Shown: positions 1 to 10,800, counted from the first letter of the stretch. The stretch: DNA of 64,000 bases from Flavihumibacter petaseus NBRC 106054 (GCF_000974785.1 NZ_BBWV01000001.1:2232001-2296000); one strand, 5' to 3'. Notes: generated from the letters alone by a model not told the origin. A program made the numbers and translations.

Positions 1-280
1 TTCTGAAAATTGCCTCCATTTTGGAAAAGAGCATTTCCGGTTGATCAGCAATACCGGGCACGGGCCGGGCCGGAAAAACCAATAGGCTCAAATTGCCCGA
101 ATAATAGGCTCATTGGCCATAATAATGGGCTCATAAGGCAAAATAATGGGCTCACCTCCTGAAATAAAGAACAGCTGAAATTGCGTCCCACGACCGAAAT
201 ACCGTCAGCGCAATGCTCTTCCTTAATTCCCGAAAGTGGGTGAAGGTAACCCTCCAATAGTACCCAAATCCGCGGTTGCT
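1..280. other. non-coding left edge
   Basis: No convincing gene is visible here. A minus-strand open frame crosses the stretch and continues into the HAD gene, but it has no recognisable domain and looks like a shadow. The stretch holds four spaced copies of a ten-base motif (see the repeat entry). The first ~60 bases could be the tail of something outside the window; I cannot tell. Confidence 0.4.
81..154. repeat. four ~21-bp spaced AATRGGCTCA repeats
   Basis: The motif AATAGGCTCA starts at 81 and 103 and its variant AATGGGCTCA at 124 and 145, so the units recur every 22, 21 and 21 bases. This is two helical turns, which would put all copies on one DNA face. The bases between copies are poorly conserved. 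The array lies about 130 bases upstream of the HAD gene. It could be an operator array or a decayed minisatellite; the sequence alone does not decide. Confidence 0.6.
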
Positions 281-288
281 TATATTTG
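281..288 (+). promoter_or_regulatory. putative -7 box of HAD gene
   Basis: TATATTTG matches the Bacteroidetes -7 consensus TAnnTTTG exactly. No TTG -33 element is seen 17-23 bases upstream, so this is a partial match. It overlaps the upstream of two possible TTG start codons of the HAD gene and therefore favours the later start at 307. Confidence 0.4.
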
Positions 289-306
289 AATGATAATCTT
301 ACAGTT

Positions 307-912
307 TTGATCAAGAATGTAATACTCGACCTCGGCGGCGTACTGCTGAACCTCAGCTTTCCCAGAACGGAAGCTGCTTTTACAGCGATCGGCCTGCCTG
401 ACTTTAACAGCCATTTTTCCCAGTTTAAGGCATCACCGCTTTTCGAGGAGCTGGAAACCGGGAAACTGGACAAGGAAAGTTTTCTCAGGCATTTCCGGAA
501 AGAAACCGGCCTGACCCGTTCAGATGCGGAAATCGTTGCGGCATGGAACGCCATGTTGCTGGATTTTCCTGCAGAAAGAGTCAGCTGGCTGGAGAAATTA
601 TCGGATCGCTACCGCATATTCCTCTATAGTAATACCAATGCTTTCCACCACGATGCCTTCCAGGTGACATTCAATAATGAATTTCCGGGGCGTCCGTTCG
701 ACAGTTACTTTGAAAAAGCCTATTATTCGCATGTATTCGGAAGGCGGAAGCCCTATCCGCAATCTTATACAGATCTCCTGGAAGATGCAGGTTTGCTGGC
801 GGAAGAAACAGTATTTATTGATGATACGCTGCCGAATGTGGAAGGAGCAAGGGCTGCCGGCCTTCATGGTATACACCTGACCAGTGAAGTGACGGGGCTG
901 AAAGGGTTTTAG
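307..912 (+). CDS. HAD family hydrolase
   Basis: A haloacid dehalogenase-superfamily phosphatase of about 201 residues, the usual size for subfamily I members with an alpha-helical cap. Motif I is DLGGVL near residue 8; the normal second Asp is replaced by Gly, as in the YihX/epoxide-hydrolase-N-like branch. A Ser/Thr motif II (YSNTN) lies near residue 105, a Lys in GRRKPYP near 144, and motif III is FIDDTLPNVEGA near 172. Likely role: dephosphorylation of a small phosphometabolite; the substrate cannot be told. No ATG exists in frame. TTG at 286 is possible, but TTG at 307 gives the family-typical IKNVILDLGG beginning and lies downstream of the predicted -7 box. The 3' end overlaps the convergent DUF4834 gene by four bases. 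Confidence 0.85.
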   Translation: MIKNVILDLGGVLLNLSFPRTEAAFTAIGLPDFNSHFSQFKASPLFEELETGKLDKESFLRHFRKETGLTRSDAEIVAAWNAMLLDFPAERVSWLEKLSDRYRIFLYSNTNAFHHDAFQVTFNNEFPGRPFDSYFEKAYYSHVFGRRKPYPQSYTDLLEDAGLLAEETVFIDDTLPNVEGARAAGLHGIHLTSEVTGLKGF

Positions 913-1178
913 TCCCTGATTTCTTCAAAATCGATATAGTCTTTTTTTATTTCCCTGGCGGAACCCTGCTGATTGGCGGAACCATTGGCGTTTACCTGGG
1001 TTTCCCCGGGTTGGTAACCCTGTTGCGCCCGCATTTGTTCCTCCATCTGTTCCTGGGCTGCTTTGAACTGGCGGCGAACATTCCGGGTGGCCTTCGTTAC
1101 GGGAACAACGAAACCAAAAATGAAGCGGTAGGCGATATAGGCCAGCAAAACAAGAAGAAAGGTTTTCAACATAGCCAT
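909..1178 (-). CDS. DUF4834-like small membrane protein
   Basis: An 89-residue protein with one N-terminal hydrophobic segment (about residues 4-22), then a charged Arg/Gln/Glu-rich stretch with a likely short coiled coil and a low-complexity Gly/Gln/Asn tail ending in an acidic DFEEIRD. This layout fits the Bacteroidetes DUF4834 family of unknown function. ATG at 1178 puts the membrane segment at the N-terminus; an upstream extension in frame has no hydrophobic or conserved character. It is convergent with the HAD gene and divergent from rimP. Probably anchored in the inner membrane with a cytoplasmic tail (inference). Confidence 0.65.
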   Translation of the reverse strand: MAMLKTFLLVLLAYIAYRFIFGFVVPVTKATRNVRRQFKAAQEQMEEQMRAQQGYQPGETQVNANGSANQQGSAREIKKDYIDFEEIRD

Positions 1179-1299
1179 GCAAAGATACGTTCGCGGTACC
1201 CGGTCTACCGAACTGTCGGCGACTTTTCGGTGAAAACCAGGCGATTTTAACAGCCTGTTTGCCTGATGGCACCAGGCATTCATACCGGGGGGAAAGAAT

Positions 1300-1330
1300 T
1301 TGGAAGCAATCTTTCTATACCGTACATTTG
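1300..1330 (+). promoter_or_regulatory. promoter of rimP-nusA-infB
   Basis: TTG at 1300-1302 and TACATTTG at 1323-1330 are separated by 20 bases, matching the Bacteroidetes TTG-N17-23-TAnnTTTG promoter. Transcription would begin near 1336, about 50 bases before the rimP ATG. Confidence 0.7.
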
Positions 1331-1384
1331 CGTCGGTTAAAGAATCAACGGAAGGGAACGGAAGCGTTCCCTTCTTCTATTTCC

Positions 1385-1855
1385 ATGACAAACGAGACAC
1401 TGATTAAGGAAGTCAGCCAGTTCCTGGAGGAATTGCTGAAAGAGGAGCCGGAATATTTCCTGGTGGAACTCCGTGTGAAGCCAACCAACAACATCAAAGT
1501 GTTCCTGGACGCTGATAATGGGGTGAGCATCGCCCGGTGTGCCTACTATAACCGTGCCCTTTACAAAAAGATCGAAGAAGCCGGCTGGTTTCCGGAGGGG
1601 GATTTTTCTCTTGAAGTTTCCTCGCCGGGGCTGGATGAGCCATTGAAAATGTGGCGCCAGTACAAGAAAAACCAGGGCAGGATGGCCGAGGTGACCCTCC
1701 ATGACGGCGCGAAACTATCGGGCCTGCTCCAGGAAATCACGGAGGATGGTATCGTTCTGGAAGAAACCAGGGGCAAAAACAAAAAGAAGGAAGTGGTAAA
1801 TCACTCTTTATTATTTGATAATATCAAACAGACTAAAATTCAGGTAGTTTTCTAA
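1385..1855 (+). CDS. rimP: ribosome maturation factor RimP
   Basis: RimP, a 156-residue cytoplasmic factor needed for maturation of the 30S subunit. Features seen: the N-terminal alpha/beta domain containing NIKVFLDADNGVSI, the family-typical DFSLEVSSPGLDEPL near residue 80, and a C-terminal Sm-like beta domain (residues ~95-156). The ATG at 1385 was chosen because the upstream frame has no similarity to RimP and would overlap the predicted promoter. It is the first gene of rimP-nusA-infB, an order conserved in most bacteria; nusA follows after 11 bases. Confidence 0.95.
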   Translation: MTNETLIKEVSQFLEELLKEEPEYFLVELRVKPTNNIKVFLDADNGVSIARCAYYNRALYKKIEEAGWFPEGDFSLEVSSPGLDEPLKMWRQYKKNQGRMAEVTLHDGAKLSGLLQEITEDGIVLEETRGKNKKKEVVNHSLLFDNIKQTKIQVVF

Positions 1856-1866
1856 ATAGTTCTACA

Positions 1867-3114
1867 ATGGCAAGTATCAATCTGATCGAAGCATTCCAGG
1901 ATTTCAAAGAGGCGGAGAACATTGACCGCCCCACGATGATGAAAGTGGTGGAGGATGTGTTCAAGACCCTGCTCCGGAAAAAATATGGCGCCGACGACAA
2001 CTTCGACGTTATCGTGAATGCGGAAAAAGGTGACCTCGAGATCGTGCGCAGGCGGACCATCGTGGAAGATGGCGCTGTTGAAGATCCGCTTGCGGAGATT
2101 GCCTACAGTGAAGCCAGGAAGATCGAGCCTGATTATGAAGTGGGTGAAGAGCTGTATGAAGAAGTTGAGATCCTTGATTTTGGCCGCAGGGCGATCCTGG
2201 CAGCCAAGCAGACACTTGCCAGCCGGATCAGCGACCTGAAAAAGAACGTACTGGTGAAGAAATACGGCGACCGTGTGGGAGAAATCACCAACGCTGAAGT
2301 TTACCAGGTCTGGAAAAAGGAAATCCTCCTGCTGGATGAGGAAGGCAATGAGCTGATCCTCCCGAAAAGCGAGCAGATTCCCCAGGACTATTTCAAGAAA
2401 GGAGAGACCATCCGCGCCGTGGTGAAGAAGGTGGAGTTAAAAAATAATTCCCCTGTGATCATTTTATCTCGCACCAGTCCGTCTTTCTTGGCTAAATTGC
2501 TTGAAATTGAAGTACCTGAGATCTTCGACGGTCTGATCGTGATCAAAAAAATCGTTCGCGAACCCGGTGAGCGTGCCAAAGTTGCTGTTGAATCTTATGA
2601 TGACCGGATCGATCCCGTTGGTGCCTGCGTTGGAATGAAGGGCAGCCGGATTCACGGTATCGTACGCGAGCTGAAGAATGAAAACATCGACGTGATCAAC
2701 TGGACCAACAACCAGCAATTGCTGATCCAGCGTTCGCTTACTCCCGCCAAGATCACCAGTATGGAACTGGATACTGAGAAGCGCCACGTCAACGTATTCC
2801 TTAAACCCGACCAGGTTAGCCTTGCCATCGGCCGTAAAGGGGTCAATATCAAACTGGCCCAGGAATTAACCGATCTGACGATCGATGTATTCCGCGACAA
2901 TGAAGGTGAAGCCGAAGAGTATGATATCGACCTCGACGAATTCAGCGACGAGATCGATACATGGATCATTGATGAGCTGAAACGTATTGGTTGTGATACT
3001 GCACGCAGCGTTTTGGACCTTACAGTTGACGAATTAGAGAGAAGAACTGATCTCGAGCGTGAAACCATCGAAGAAGTGAAGCGCGTGGTGAAGGCCGAGT
3101 TTGAAAAAGAATAA
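1867..3114 (+). CDS. nusA: transcription termination/antitermination factor NusA
   Basis: NusA, 415 residues. It binds RNA polymerase and nascent RNA and modulates pausing, termination and antitermination. Domain order: N-terminal RNAP-binding domain (~1-125), S1 domain (~130-200), KH1 (~205-280; SYDDRIDPVGACVGMKGSRI), KH2 (~285-350; LAIGRKGVNIKLAQ), and a short C-terminal helical tail rich in acidic residues. As in other Bacteroidetes it lacks the duplicated acidic repeats of the E. coli protein. ATG at 1867 follows rimP closely, and infB starts 24 bases after the stop, so it is almost certainly co-transcribed with both. Confidence 0.97.
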   Translation: MASINLIEAFQDFKEAENIDRPTMMKVVEDVFKTLLRKKYGADDNFDVIVNAEKGDLEIVRRRTIVEDGAVEDPLAEIAYSEARKIEPDYEVGEELYEEVEILDFGRRAILAAKQTLASRISDLKKNVLVKKYGDRVGEITNAEVYQVWKKEILLLDEEGNELILPKSEQIPQDYFKKGETIRAVVKKVELKNNSPVIILSRTSPSFLAKLLEIEVPEIFDGLIVIKKIVREPGERAKVAVESYDDRIDPVGACVGMKGSRIHGIVRELKNENIDVINWTNNQQLLIQRSLTPAKITSMELDTEKRHVNVFLKPDQVSLAIGRKGVNIKLAQELTDLTIDVFRDNEGEAEEYDIDLDEFSDEIDTWIIDELKRIGCDTARSVLDLTVDELERRTDLERETIEEVKRVVKAEFEKE

Positions 3115-3138
3115 TATCTGTTTACTCAGAAAAATTAA

Positions 3139-6100
3139 ATGGCAGAAACAACAACACCCAGATTAATGGCAGCCGCCAAGGAGTTCAACATCGGCAAGGA
3201 TACGCTGGTGGACTTTTTGGCAAGCAAAGGTTTTGATCGTGAGGATCTGAAGCCCACGTCGAAGCTCACGGAGGACATGTACAATGCCCTCCAGCGTGAG
3301 TTTCAGGGAGACAAGGTGGCGAAGATCAAAAGCGATCAGATTGACCTGCCTAAAGGTTCACAGGAAAAGAAGAAACGCGAAGACGAAGAAGTGCTGTTCC
3401 GGAAGGAAGTGAAAAAGGTAGAGACGGCTAAAGAAGAAAAGCCTGTTGTAGTTGAAGCGCCGCGCCCCGAACCTGTGGAGGCGCCCGCACCTGAGCCCGA
3501 ACCCGTTATTGAAAAGGCACCTGAACCACCGGTAGTGGCAGAGGTTCCCAAACCAGAAGCTCCTGCTCCGAAGGAAGAACCGGCGCCTGTTGAAATCAAA
3601 AAAGTGGAGCCAGTTTTACCGACCGGCCCGAAAATCATAGATAAGATTGACCTCTCGGCAATCGACTCTTCTACACGTCCGAAAAAGACATTCAAAAAAG
3701 TGGAAGAACCGGTTGCGCCCGAGGTTCAGCCCGAAAAGGCTGAAAAGGCTGAAACACCCCCGCCTCCGCCGGTCGAAGCGCCCGCTCCGCCACCTGTCGT
3801 TGCAGCGGAGGCACCGGCTCCGCCGGCCGCTCCGGAAGAGCCTTCAGCGCCCGTTGTTGAAAATATCCAGGCAGAACGCCTTACCGGCCCGAAAATCATG
3901 GGTAAAATCCAGCTGCCGGTTGATAGCGATACACGTCCCAAGCCCGGTGCAACGGCACAACAGGGTCAGGGCCAGGGTGCAGGCGCTGCTGACACGAAGC
4001 GCCAGCGGAAACGCATTCCGATAGACAAGAAGGGTGAGAATATCACCCGCCAGCAGGCTAGTGGTCACCAACAGGGTGGTTTCCGCGGCCCGGGACAGCA
4101 GGGTCAGCAGGGTGGTTTCCGCGGTCCCGGCCAACAGGGCCAGGGTGGTGGCAACCGCTTCCAGCGCCCCGGTGGTCAGCAGGGTGGCGGTCATGGACCT
4201 AACCGCGGACCTAACCGTGGTGGAGGCCGTCCCGCACCGCGTGAGGTCAAGGAGATTGATCAGAAAGAGATCCAGGAAAAGATCCGGCAGACACAGGCCA
4301 AGATGGCCGGTGGCAGCGGAAAAGGCCGCAGCGTGAAATCCCGTCGCCTTCGCGAGAAGCGCCAGGGTATGGCAGAACAGGAAGGCAACGAAATGCAGGA
4401 TACTACACTGCAGGTAACTGAATTCATCAGCGTAAGCGAACTCGCCAGCCTGATGGATGTAGGCTATGCCGATGTTATCTCGAAGTGTATGAACCTGGGT
4501 ATGATGGTGTCCATCAACCAGCGCCTTGATGCGGAAGTAATCGAACTGGTTGCCAGTGAATTCGGATTTAATGTTGAATTCATCGGCATCGACGATATGG
4601 AAGACATGGAAGACGAAGAAGTGGTGGATAGTCCGGAAGACCTGAAACCAAGGTCTCCGATCGTAACCATCATGGGTCACGTTGACCATGGTAAAACATC
4701 TTTGCTCGATTATATCCGGAGTGCCAACGTAGTTGCCGGTGAGGCCGGTGGTATCACCCAGCACATCGGTGCTTACACGGTGGACCTTCCGAACGAAAAG
4801 AAAATCACCTTCCTCGATACTCCTGGTCACGAAGCGTTTACGGCGATGCGTGCCCGTGGTGCCAAAATAACCGATATCGCGGTGATCGTGATCGCGGCTG
4901 ACGATGCCGTGATGCCACAGACCAAGGAAGCCATCAGCCACGCACAGGCTGCCGGTGTTCCCATGATCTTTGCCATCAACAAAATTGATAAAGACGGGGC
5001 GAACCCGCAGAAAATATACGAGCAACTCTCCCAGATGAATATCCTGGTGGAAGAGTGGGGTGGTAAATTCCAAAGCCAGGAACTGAGTGCCAAAAAAGGC
5101 CTCAATGTTGACCTGCTCCTGGAAAAGATCCTCCTGGAAGCTGAATTGCTTGACCTGAAAGCTAATCCCGACCGCGAAGCCAATGGCTCGATCATTGAAG
5201 CGACCCTCGACAAGGGACGCGGCTATGTGACCACTGTGCTGGTTCAGAACGGAACACTCCAACAGGGTGACCTGGTGGTATCCGGTCAGTTCTATGGCCG
5301 GGTGAAAGCGATGTTCAACGAACGGAACAAACGACTTGATGATGCACCACCATCCACCCCGGTACTGATCCTGGGTCTCAGCGGTGCACCGCAGGCAGGT
5401 GAAACCTTCCGCGTATTTGAGGATGAAAGCGAAGCGAAAGAAGTCGCCGGCCGCAGGGCTCAGATCCTCCGCGAACAGGGTATCCGTACGAAGAAACACA
5501 TCACGCTGGATGAAATTGGCCGCCGTCTGGCGCTGGGCAACTTCAAACAGCTTAACCTGATCATCAAGGGTGACGTGGACGGTTCCGTAGAAGCGTTGTC
5601 CGACTCCCTGATCAAGCAAAGTACCCAGGAGATCGCGGTAAGCGTTGTGCATAAAGCCGTGGGTGCCATCACTGAAAGTGACGTGCTTCTGGCCACAGCT
5701 TCCGATGCCATTGTGATCGGCTTTAACGTAAGGGCATCCAACCAGGCCGCCCGGATTGCCGAAAACGAAGGCGTACAGATCAAGACTTATAGCATCATCT
5801 ATAACGCTATCGAAGAGATCCGTAGCGCGATGGAGGGCATGCTTGAGCCGAAAGTTCAGGAAAAAGAAGTGGCTACCGTGGAGATCCGTGAAGTGTACAA
5901 GTTTGACAAGGCTACCGTTGCGGGATGTTTCGTTACAGAAGGCAAGATCAAGCGCGACAGCAAGATCCGTCTCTTCCGCGATGGCGTACTCATCTACCCC
6001 CGTACAGAAGGTGCTTTTGCTGAACTGGGCAGCCTGAAGCGTTTTAAAGACGATGTGAAGGAAGTGAACAACAACTATGAGTGCGGTCTCACGATCAAGA

Positions 6101-6171
6101 ATTTCGCCGATATCCAGGTGGGTGACACCATCGTGGCCATCGAGGAAGAAGAAGTGAAGAGAACCCTCTGA
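3139..6171 (+). CDS. infB: translation initiation factor IF-2
   Basis: IF-2, 1010 residues, the GTPase that delivers initiator tRNA to the 30S subunit and promotes subunit joining. An IF2_N-like domain occupies residues ~1-60, followed by a long Pro/Ala/Glu-rich linker (~75-260), a Gly/Gln/Arg-rich linker (~270-375) with repeated FRGPGQQGQ units, and a second IF2_N-like domain near 430. The G domain starts near 505 with GHVDHGKT at 513-520, then DTPGHEAF and NKID. Domains II, III and C2 follow to the end. It is long compared with E. coli IF-2 (890), mainly because of the linkers. It is the last gene of the rimP-nusA-infB operon, and a terminator hairpin lies 43 bases after the stop. Confidence 0.97.
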   Translation: MAETTTPRLMAAAKEFNIGKDTLVDFLASKGFDREDLKPTSKLTEDMYNALQREFQGDKVAKIKSDQIDLPKGSQEKKKREDEEVLFRKEVKKVETAKEEKPVVVEAPRPEPVEAPAPEPEPVIEKAPEPPVVAEVPKPEAPAPKEEPAPVEIKKVEPVLPTGPKIIDKIDLSAIDSSTRPKKTFKKVEEPVAPEVQPEKAEKAETPPPPPVEAPAPPPVVAAEAPAPPAAPEEPSAPVVENIQAERLTGPKIMGKIQLPVDSDTRPKPGATAQQGQGQGAGAADTKRQRKRIPIDKKGENITRQQASGHQQGGFRGPGQQGQQGGFRGPGQQGQGGGNRFQRPGGQQGGGHGPNRGPNRGGGRPAPREVKEIDQKEIQEKIRQTQAKMAGGSGKGRSVKSRRLREKRQGMAEQEGNEMQDTTLQVTEFISVSELASLMDVGYADVISKCMNLGMMVSINQRLDAEVIELVASEFGFNVEFIGIDDMEDMEDEEVVDSPEDLKPRSPIVTIMGHVDHGKTSLLDYIRSANVVAGEAGGITQHIGAYTVDLPNEKKITFLDTPGHEAFTAMRARGAKITDIAVIVIAADDAVMPQTKEAISHAQAAGVPMIFAINKIDKDGANPQKIYEQLSQMNILVEEWGGKFQSQELSAKKGLNVDLLLEKILLEAELLDLKANPDREANGSIIEATLDKGRGYVTTVLVQNGTLQQGDLVVSGQFYGRVKAMFNERNKRLDDAPPSTPVLILGLSGAPQAGETFRVFEDESEAKEVAGRRAQILREQGIRTKKHITLDEIGRRLALGNFKQLNLIIKGDVDGSVEALSDSLIKQSTQEIAVSVVHKAVGAITESDVLLATASDAIVIGFNVRASNQAARIAENEGVQIKTYSIIYNAIEEIRSAMEGMLEPKVQEKEVATVEIREVYKFDKATVAGCFVTEGKIKRDSKIRLFRDGVLIYPRTEGAFAELGSLKRFKDDVKEVNNNYECGLTIKNFADIQVGDTIVAIEEEEVKRTL

Positions 6172-6213
6172 TCGGTAACAGGTCTATCTTTTTGTTAAAA
6201 CCATCATCAATAG

Positions 6214-6240
6214 AAACAGGAGCGCGTCTCCTGTTTTAAT
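6214..6240 (+). terminator. terminator after infB
   Basis: A perfect 9-bp stem, AAACAGGAG (6214-6222) with CTCCTGTTT (6228-6236), has a CGCGT loop and runs into TTTTAATTT. It ends the rimP-nusA-infB transcript. Confidence 0.75.
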
Positions 6241-6263
6241 TTGGTGCCTGCGATAACCCCAAT

Positions 6264-7718
6264 ATGAAGCGATTTTTATCCATTTACTCCCTGGCTTCGG
6301 CATTGCTGACCATGACTGCCTTCTGCCTGAATGCCTCCTCCGCAACTGCGCAGGATACTACGGCAAAAACCAGTACAGATACTGCCGCCGTTGCTGCCAC
6401 AGGTTCCGTTCACAAAGTGGTTGCCGATAAAATCATTGGCGTGGTGGGGGATAAGATCATCCTGCAGTCTGATATCAATAACGCTATACTTGACGCGCAA
6501 CGGCAACAGCAACAAAACCAGGGACAGGTACGCGTACCGACTTCCTGTGACGTGATGGAAGCTGCCCTGGCCCAGAAAGCCCTGGTGCTGCAGTCTGAAA
6601 AGGATTCCATTCCCATCAGCGAGGAAGAGATAGAAGCACTTCTTGACAACCAGATCAGGGGCTTCATCCAGATGTATGGCAGCAAAGATGCCCTGGAGCA
6701 GATTGCCGGCCGTACAGTATACCAGATCAAGGAAGATTTCCGTACCTCCTTTAAAGAACGCAAGCAGGCAGAGGAAATGCGTAAGAAAATCGTCTCTACG
6801 GTCAAAATAACCCCAACGGAAGTGAAGGATTATTTTGAAAAGATCCCCGTGGACAAACTGCCTTTTTACGAGATGGAGATCGAGGTAGGGGAGATCGTCG
6901 CTTATCCGAAAGCGAGCCGTGACCTTGAATTACTGGCTATTGAAGAGCTAAACGATTTCAAAAAACAGGTAGAAAGCGGTTCGAAGAAATTTGAGACCCT
7001 GGCAAGCCTCTATACAGATGACCCCGGCAGTAAACAGACAGGCGGCATGTACAATATTAACCGTACGGAAAAAGCCTGGGACCCTGCATTTATCGCCAAT
7101 GCCTTCCGGCTGAAGGAGGGGCAGGTTTCACCGGTATTCAAATCAAAATTCGGTTACCACATTATTCAGATGGTCAGCCGTGCCGGAGATGATGCTACCG
7201 TGCGGCATATCCTGAAAATCCCCCAGATTACTGATACCGAAACCAATGAAGTGATCGCCAAGCTGGATTCCGTCCGGAGCCGCCTGACGAGCGGAACACT
7301 GACTTTCGGGGAGGCAGTATCCCGGTACAGTGATGCCGACGAAGCTAAATTCACCGGTGGTATGCGGCAATGTGGCAATGGTTCAACTTGTACGATCGAT
7401 CAGCTGGACAAAGACCTGGTGCTTGGCCTGAAAGATCTGAAACCGGGCGAATTTTCCGCCCCCCGGGCCTTTACTGACGAACGGGGAAAAAAATCGGTAA
7501 GGATCATTTACCTGAAAAGCCGTACTGAACCTCACCGCGAAAACCTGAAGGACGACTATAACAAGATTGCTGAACGGGCCCTGGATATCAAGCAGGCCGA
7601 GGCAGTGGAAAAGTGGTTCAACAGCAAAATCCCGACATTTTATCTCCAGATTGATAGTGATTTCAATAGTTGCCCGCAACTGAACACCTGGATGCAGAAC
7701 ATTACGAAAAACCAGTAA
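6264..7718 (+). CDS. SurA-like peptidylprolyl isomerase
   Basis: A secreted periplasmic chaperone/isomerase of the SurA/PpiC type, 484 residues. Residues ~1-30 form a signal peptide ending in ATAQD. A SurA_N-like helical region spans ~50-195 and contains the family-typical DKIIGVVGDKIILQSDI. Two parvulin-type PPIC domains follow (~200-310, with LYTDDPGSKQTGGMY; ~310-420, with FGEAVSRYSDADEAKFTGG). Likely role: folding or escort of outer-membrane proteins to the BAM complex. It lies after infB but beyond a terminator, so it is probably transcribed separately. Two cysteines near residues 370-375 in the second PPIC domain are unusual for SurA. Confidence 0.85.
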   Translation: MKRFLSIYSLASALLTMTAFCLNASSATAQDTTAKTSTDTAAVAATGSVHKVVADKIIGVVGDKIILQSDINNAILDAQRQQQQNQGQVRVPTSCDVMEAALAQKALVLQSEKDSIPISEEEIEALLDNQIRGFIQMYGSKDALEQIAGRTVYQIKEDFRTSFKERKQAEEMRKKIVSTVKITPTEVKDYFEKIPVDKLPFYEMEIEVGEIVAYPKASRDLELLAIEELNDFKKQVESGSKKFETLASLYTDDPGSKQTGGMYNINRTEKAWDPAFIANAFRLKEGQVSPVFKSKFGYHIIQMVSRAGDDATVRHILKIPQITDTETNEVIAKLDSVRSRLTSGTLTFGEAVSRYSDADEAKFTGGMRQCGNGSTCTIDQLDKDLVLGLKDLKPGEFSAPRAFTDERGKKSVRIIYLKSRTEPHRENLKDDYNKIAERALDIKQAEAVEKWFNSKIPTFYLQIDSDFNSCPQLNTWMQNITKNQ

Positions 7719-7742
7719 TTCATCACTCCTTTCGAAATAACC

Positions 7743-7767
7743 AAAGCCGCCACCGGGCGGCTTTTCC
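7743..7767 (+). terminator. terminator after SurA-like gene
   Basis: Perfect 9-bp stem AAAGCCGCC/GGCGGCTTT with an ACCG loop, followed by a short T run. It separates the isomerase gene from the histidine kinase. Confidence 0.75.
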
Positions 7768-7816
7768 ATTTGCCGGAGGCGCTCGATAAACCGCAAAACT
7801 TTGATTATATTGAGCA

Positions 7817-10800
7817 ATGATCGCCACGAGCCAGTCTGCTATCAAGAAAGACCAGCACATCCCTTACCGTTTTGTATCGGATGAAAGTTCGCTCGTATTG
7901 CAATGCTCTGATACACTCATCCAGCTATCCGGTCATGATCCCTCATCACGGAAGACTCCCATCGATTCATTGGTTCATCTTGATTCCAATGCCAGCAAAG
8001 CATTGAGGATCGCAACCCGGTTCAGGGAACCCGTCTGTTTTCGCGCTTCTGTCAGGATCCGGGAAGAAAGCCTGCTCCCTGTATACTGGACAGTGATCCC
8101 GGAGGAAGGTCAATACCAATGGTACGGTTTTCCTGCATCAGAAAAAGACAGGGTGGAAGGCCGGCTAAAGGAACTCGAACTGATCGTCGCGTCCTTTCAT
8201 GATATCGTATTCGAACTTGACCGTCATGGCAACTGCCTGAACTTCTGGGTGCGTGATCCTTCGAAATTATATGTGCAGCCATCAGCATTTCTCGGTAAGG
8301 ATATCCGCATCACCATCCGGAATTATTTCACGCCATTGGCAGACCTCCTGCTGGGTGGAGTGGAGGATTGTTTCAACGGAAAACAGAATGGCCAGGTAGA
8401 ATACCAGTTACCGGGAACCATGCAATGGTTTGCCTGCCGCTTTACACCGGTATTATCCCCGGACAGCGAGATCGTCGGTATGCTCATCATCATCACGGAT
8501 ATTACCAGCCAGCGGAAGCTGGAGAACAGTCTCCGGGAAAGTGAGCAGCAATACCGCGATCTGTTTGAGAATGCCAATGATATTATTTACATCGTGGAGC
8601 TGAACAGCAATATCATCTCCATGAACAGGATGGCTGAAGCCTTACTGGAATATAATGAAGAAGAAATGCTTGGACGCTCCTCCCACCTCTTCTTTGCCCC
8701 TGAAAAACTGGGCGAAGCGATCAAACAGGGAAGGCTGAAAGCGGAACGGCATACCAATACGACGATATACGAATCAGAATTCATCTCCCGCAGTGGTAAA
8801 AGAATCGCAGTTGAGATCAGCTCGCGCCTGATCGTTAAGGAGGGTGTACCGGTTGGTATCCACGTTACCGCAAGAGACATTACGCATCAGAAGATCTCGC
8901 AGCAGGAGCTGGCAAAAAGTGAAGCGCGATTCCGCTTCCTGTCGGAATATGCCCGCGACATGATCTGCCTTCACCGCCCCAACGGCGATTATGTGTATGT
9001 TTCTCCGGCCTCAAAAAGCCTGTTGGGGTACGAGCCGGAAGAACTCGTTAACCGCTCGCCTTACGAGTACTTTCACCCTGATGATTCTGCCATTTCGCTT
9101 CGTGACACCCTTCAGCTGATCCTCCTGGGCATTGAATCGCCTTCTACCCAATACCGCTTCAGGCATAAGGATGGCTCCTGGGTGTGGCTGGAGTCTGTTG
9201 CCAAACCGATCATGGATCATGGCGAGGTGATGTATATCCAGACCAATTCAAGAGATATCTCGGAAAGGAAGCGTTCAGAACAGTTACTGGTAGAAAAGGA
9301 CCGACTCTCATCGGCACTGGCCCATGCCTCACGGTTACTGTTACGCGAAATTCCGATGGAGCAGGTGCTGGACCAGTCCTTCCCCGTAATGGGCGATGCT
9401 ATGCAGGTCGAAAGTCTGTTTTATTTCAGTGAAGATGGTGCGCATGCGCACCAGTTCCATATCTGGTGCAGAAACAAAGTGCTTACCCCGCAGGAGAAAT
9501 CAGTGCTGTGTGAAGGCGCCGCTGCCCTGCTGACTGGTCAGGTGGCCGAATACCATATCAGCACCGAAAATAATACGCGCCGTAAACAATGGATGTCATC
9601 CGTAGGATATAAATCCCTGCTGGTGGCACCTATCTCAACACCAGATGGCAGCTGGGGTATTATTGGTTGCGGACACAAACAGGAAGAGAAGCGCTGGAGC
9701 ATGAACGTCCGCAACTCGCTCATCACTTTCGCATCTTCCATCAGCAGTGTGGTGGAGAAAAACCGGCATGATGTGCAGCTGCGCCAAAGCGAGGAATGGT
9801 TCCGCACACTCTTTCGTAACTCGCTCGACATTGTTTTCCTGGTGGATTCCAGCGGAAGACTGACCTATGCCACCCCAAGCCTTGAAGCCAACCTGGGCTA
9901 CAAGGAAGCAGATCTGTTGGGGGAGTTCTGCCGCACGATCATTCATCCCGAAGAAAAGAAGTCATTCAATAACGCCATCAGGAAACTGGCTGCCGATCCT
10001 GTACATGAACTCGTGTTACCCCTGCGGGTACTGCACTCCAACGGGCGATGGTGCTGGATGGAAATGAAAGGGCAGAGTAAACTCAATGATCCAAATATCA
10101 GGGGGATACTGCTCAGCCTGCGCGATATCACCGAATATATTGAAATTGAAAACACACTGAAGCAATACAGCGATAAGATCACCAGTATGCTGCATAGCAT
10201 TACTGACGGATTTATCGCCCTTGGTCCCGATTTCCGGATTACCATGTTCAATAATGTGGCGCAGGACATGCTACACCAGGTCAACGGGCTGCGAGTGGGT
10301 GAAAGCGCCTGGGAACTATTTCCTGATGCGACCACATCCGACAGCTTCTACTACCTAAATAAAGCGGTCACAGAAAATCGTACGATACGCTACGAGCAGT
10401 ATGTTGAATCGCTCCACCGGTGGTTTGACGTGAGTGCATTCCCATATGAAGACGGCCTCTTTATCTATTTCAAAGATGCGACGGATAAAAAACACCAGGA
10501 AAGCCTGTTGCAGATTGAAAAAGAAGTGCTTGAAATGCATGCCGGGTCAGAGGCGGACCTGGCGGATATTGCAGATCATCTTTTGCGCCGGCTGGAAGAG
10601 CTTTGCCGGCATATGCTGGGTGCCATCTGTCTCGTAAAACACAATGGCAGGGAGTCTGTTTTCCTGGCTGCGCCCAGTATGCCTCCCGGTTTCAAAGACT
10701 GGATTAACACTACGCCCCTTGATCCTGCGCTGACTACCTGTGGCAGGGCCATGATTCAACGGCAGCCCGTCGAAATACATGATATGGCATCCAGTGACCT

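Noticed and set aside
45-554. 169-residue minus-strand frame at the left edge
   Set aside because: It covers the phased repeats and half of the HAD gene; the heptad-like look of part of its product just reflects the 21-base repeat.
3844-5652. 602-residue open frame on the minus strand inside infB
   Set aside because: It is antisense to infB with no recognisable domain; long open antisense frames arise from the codon use of the real gene.
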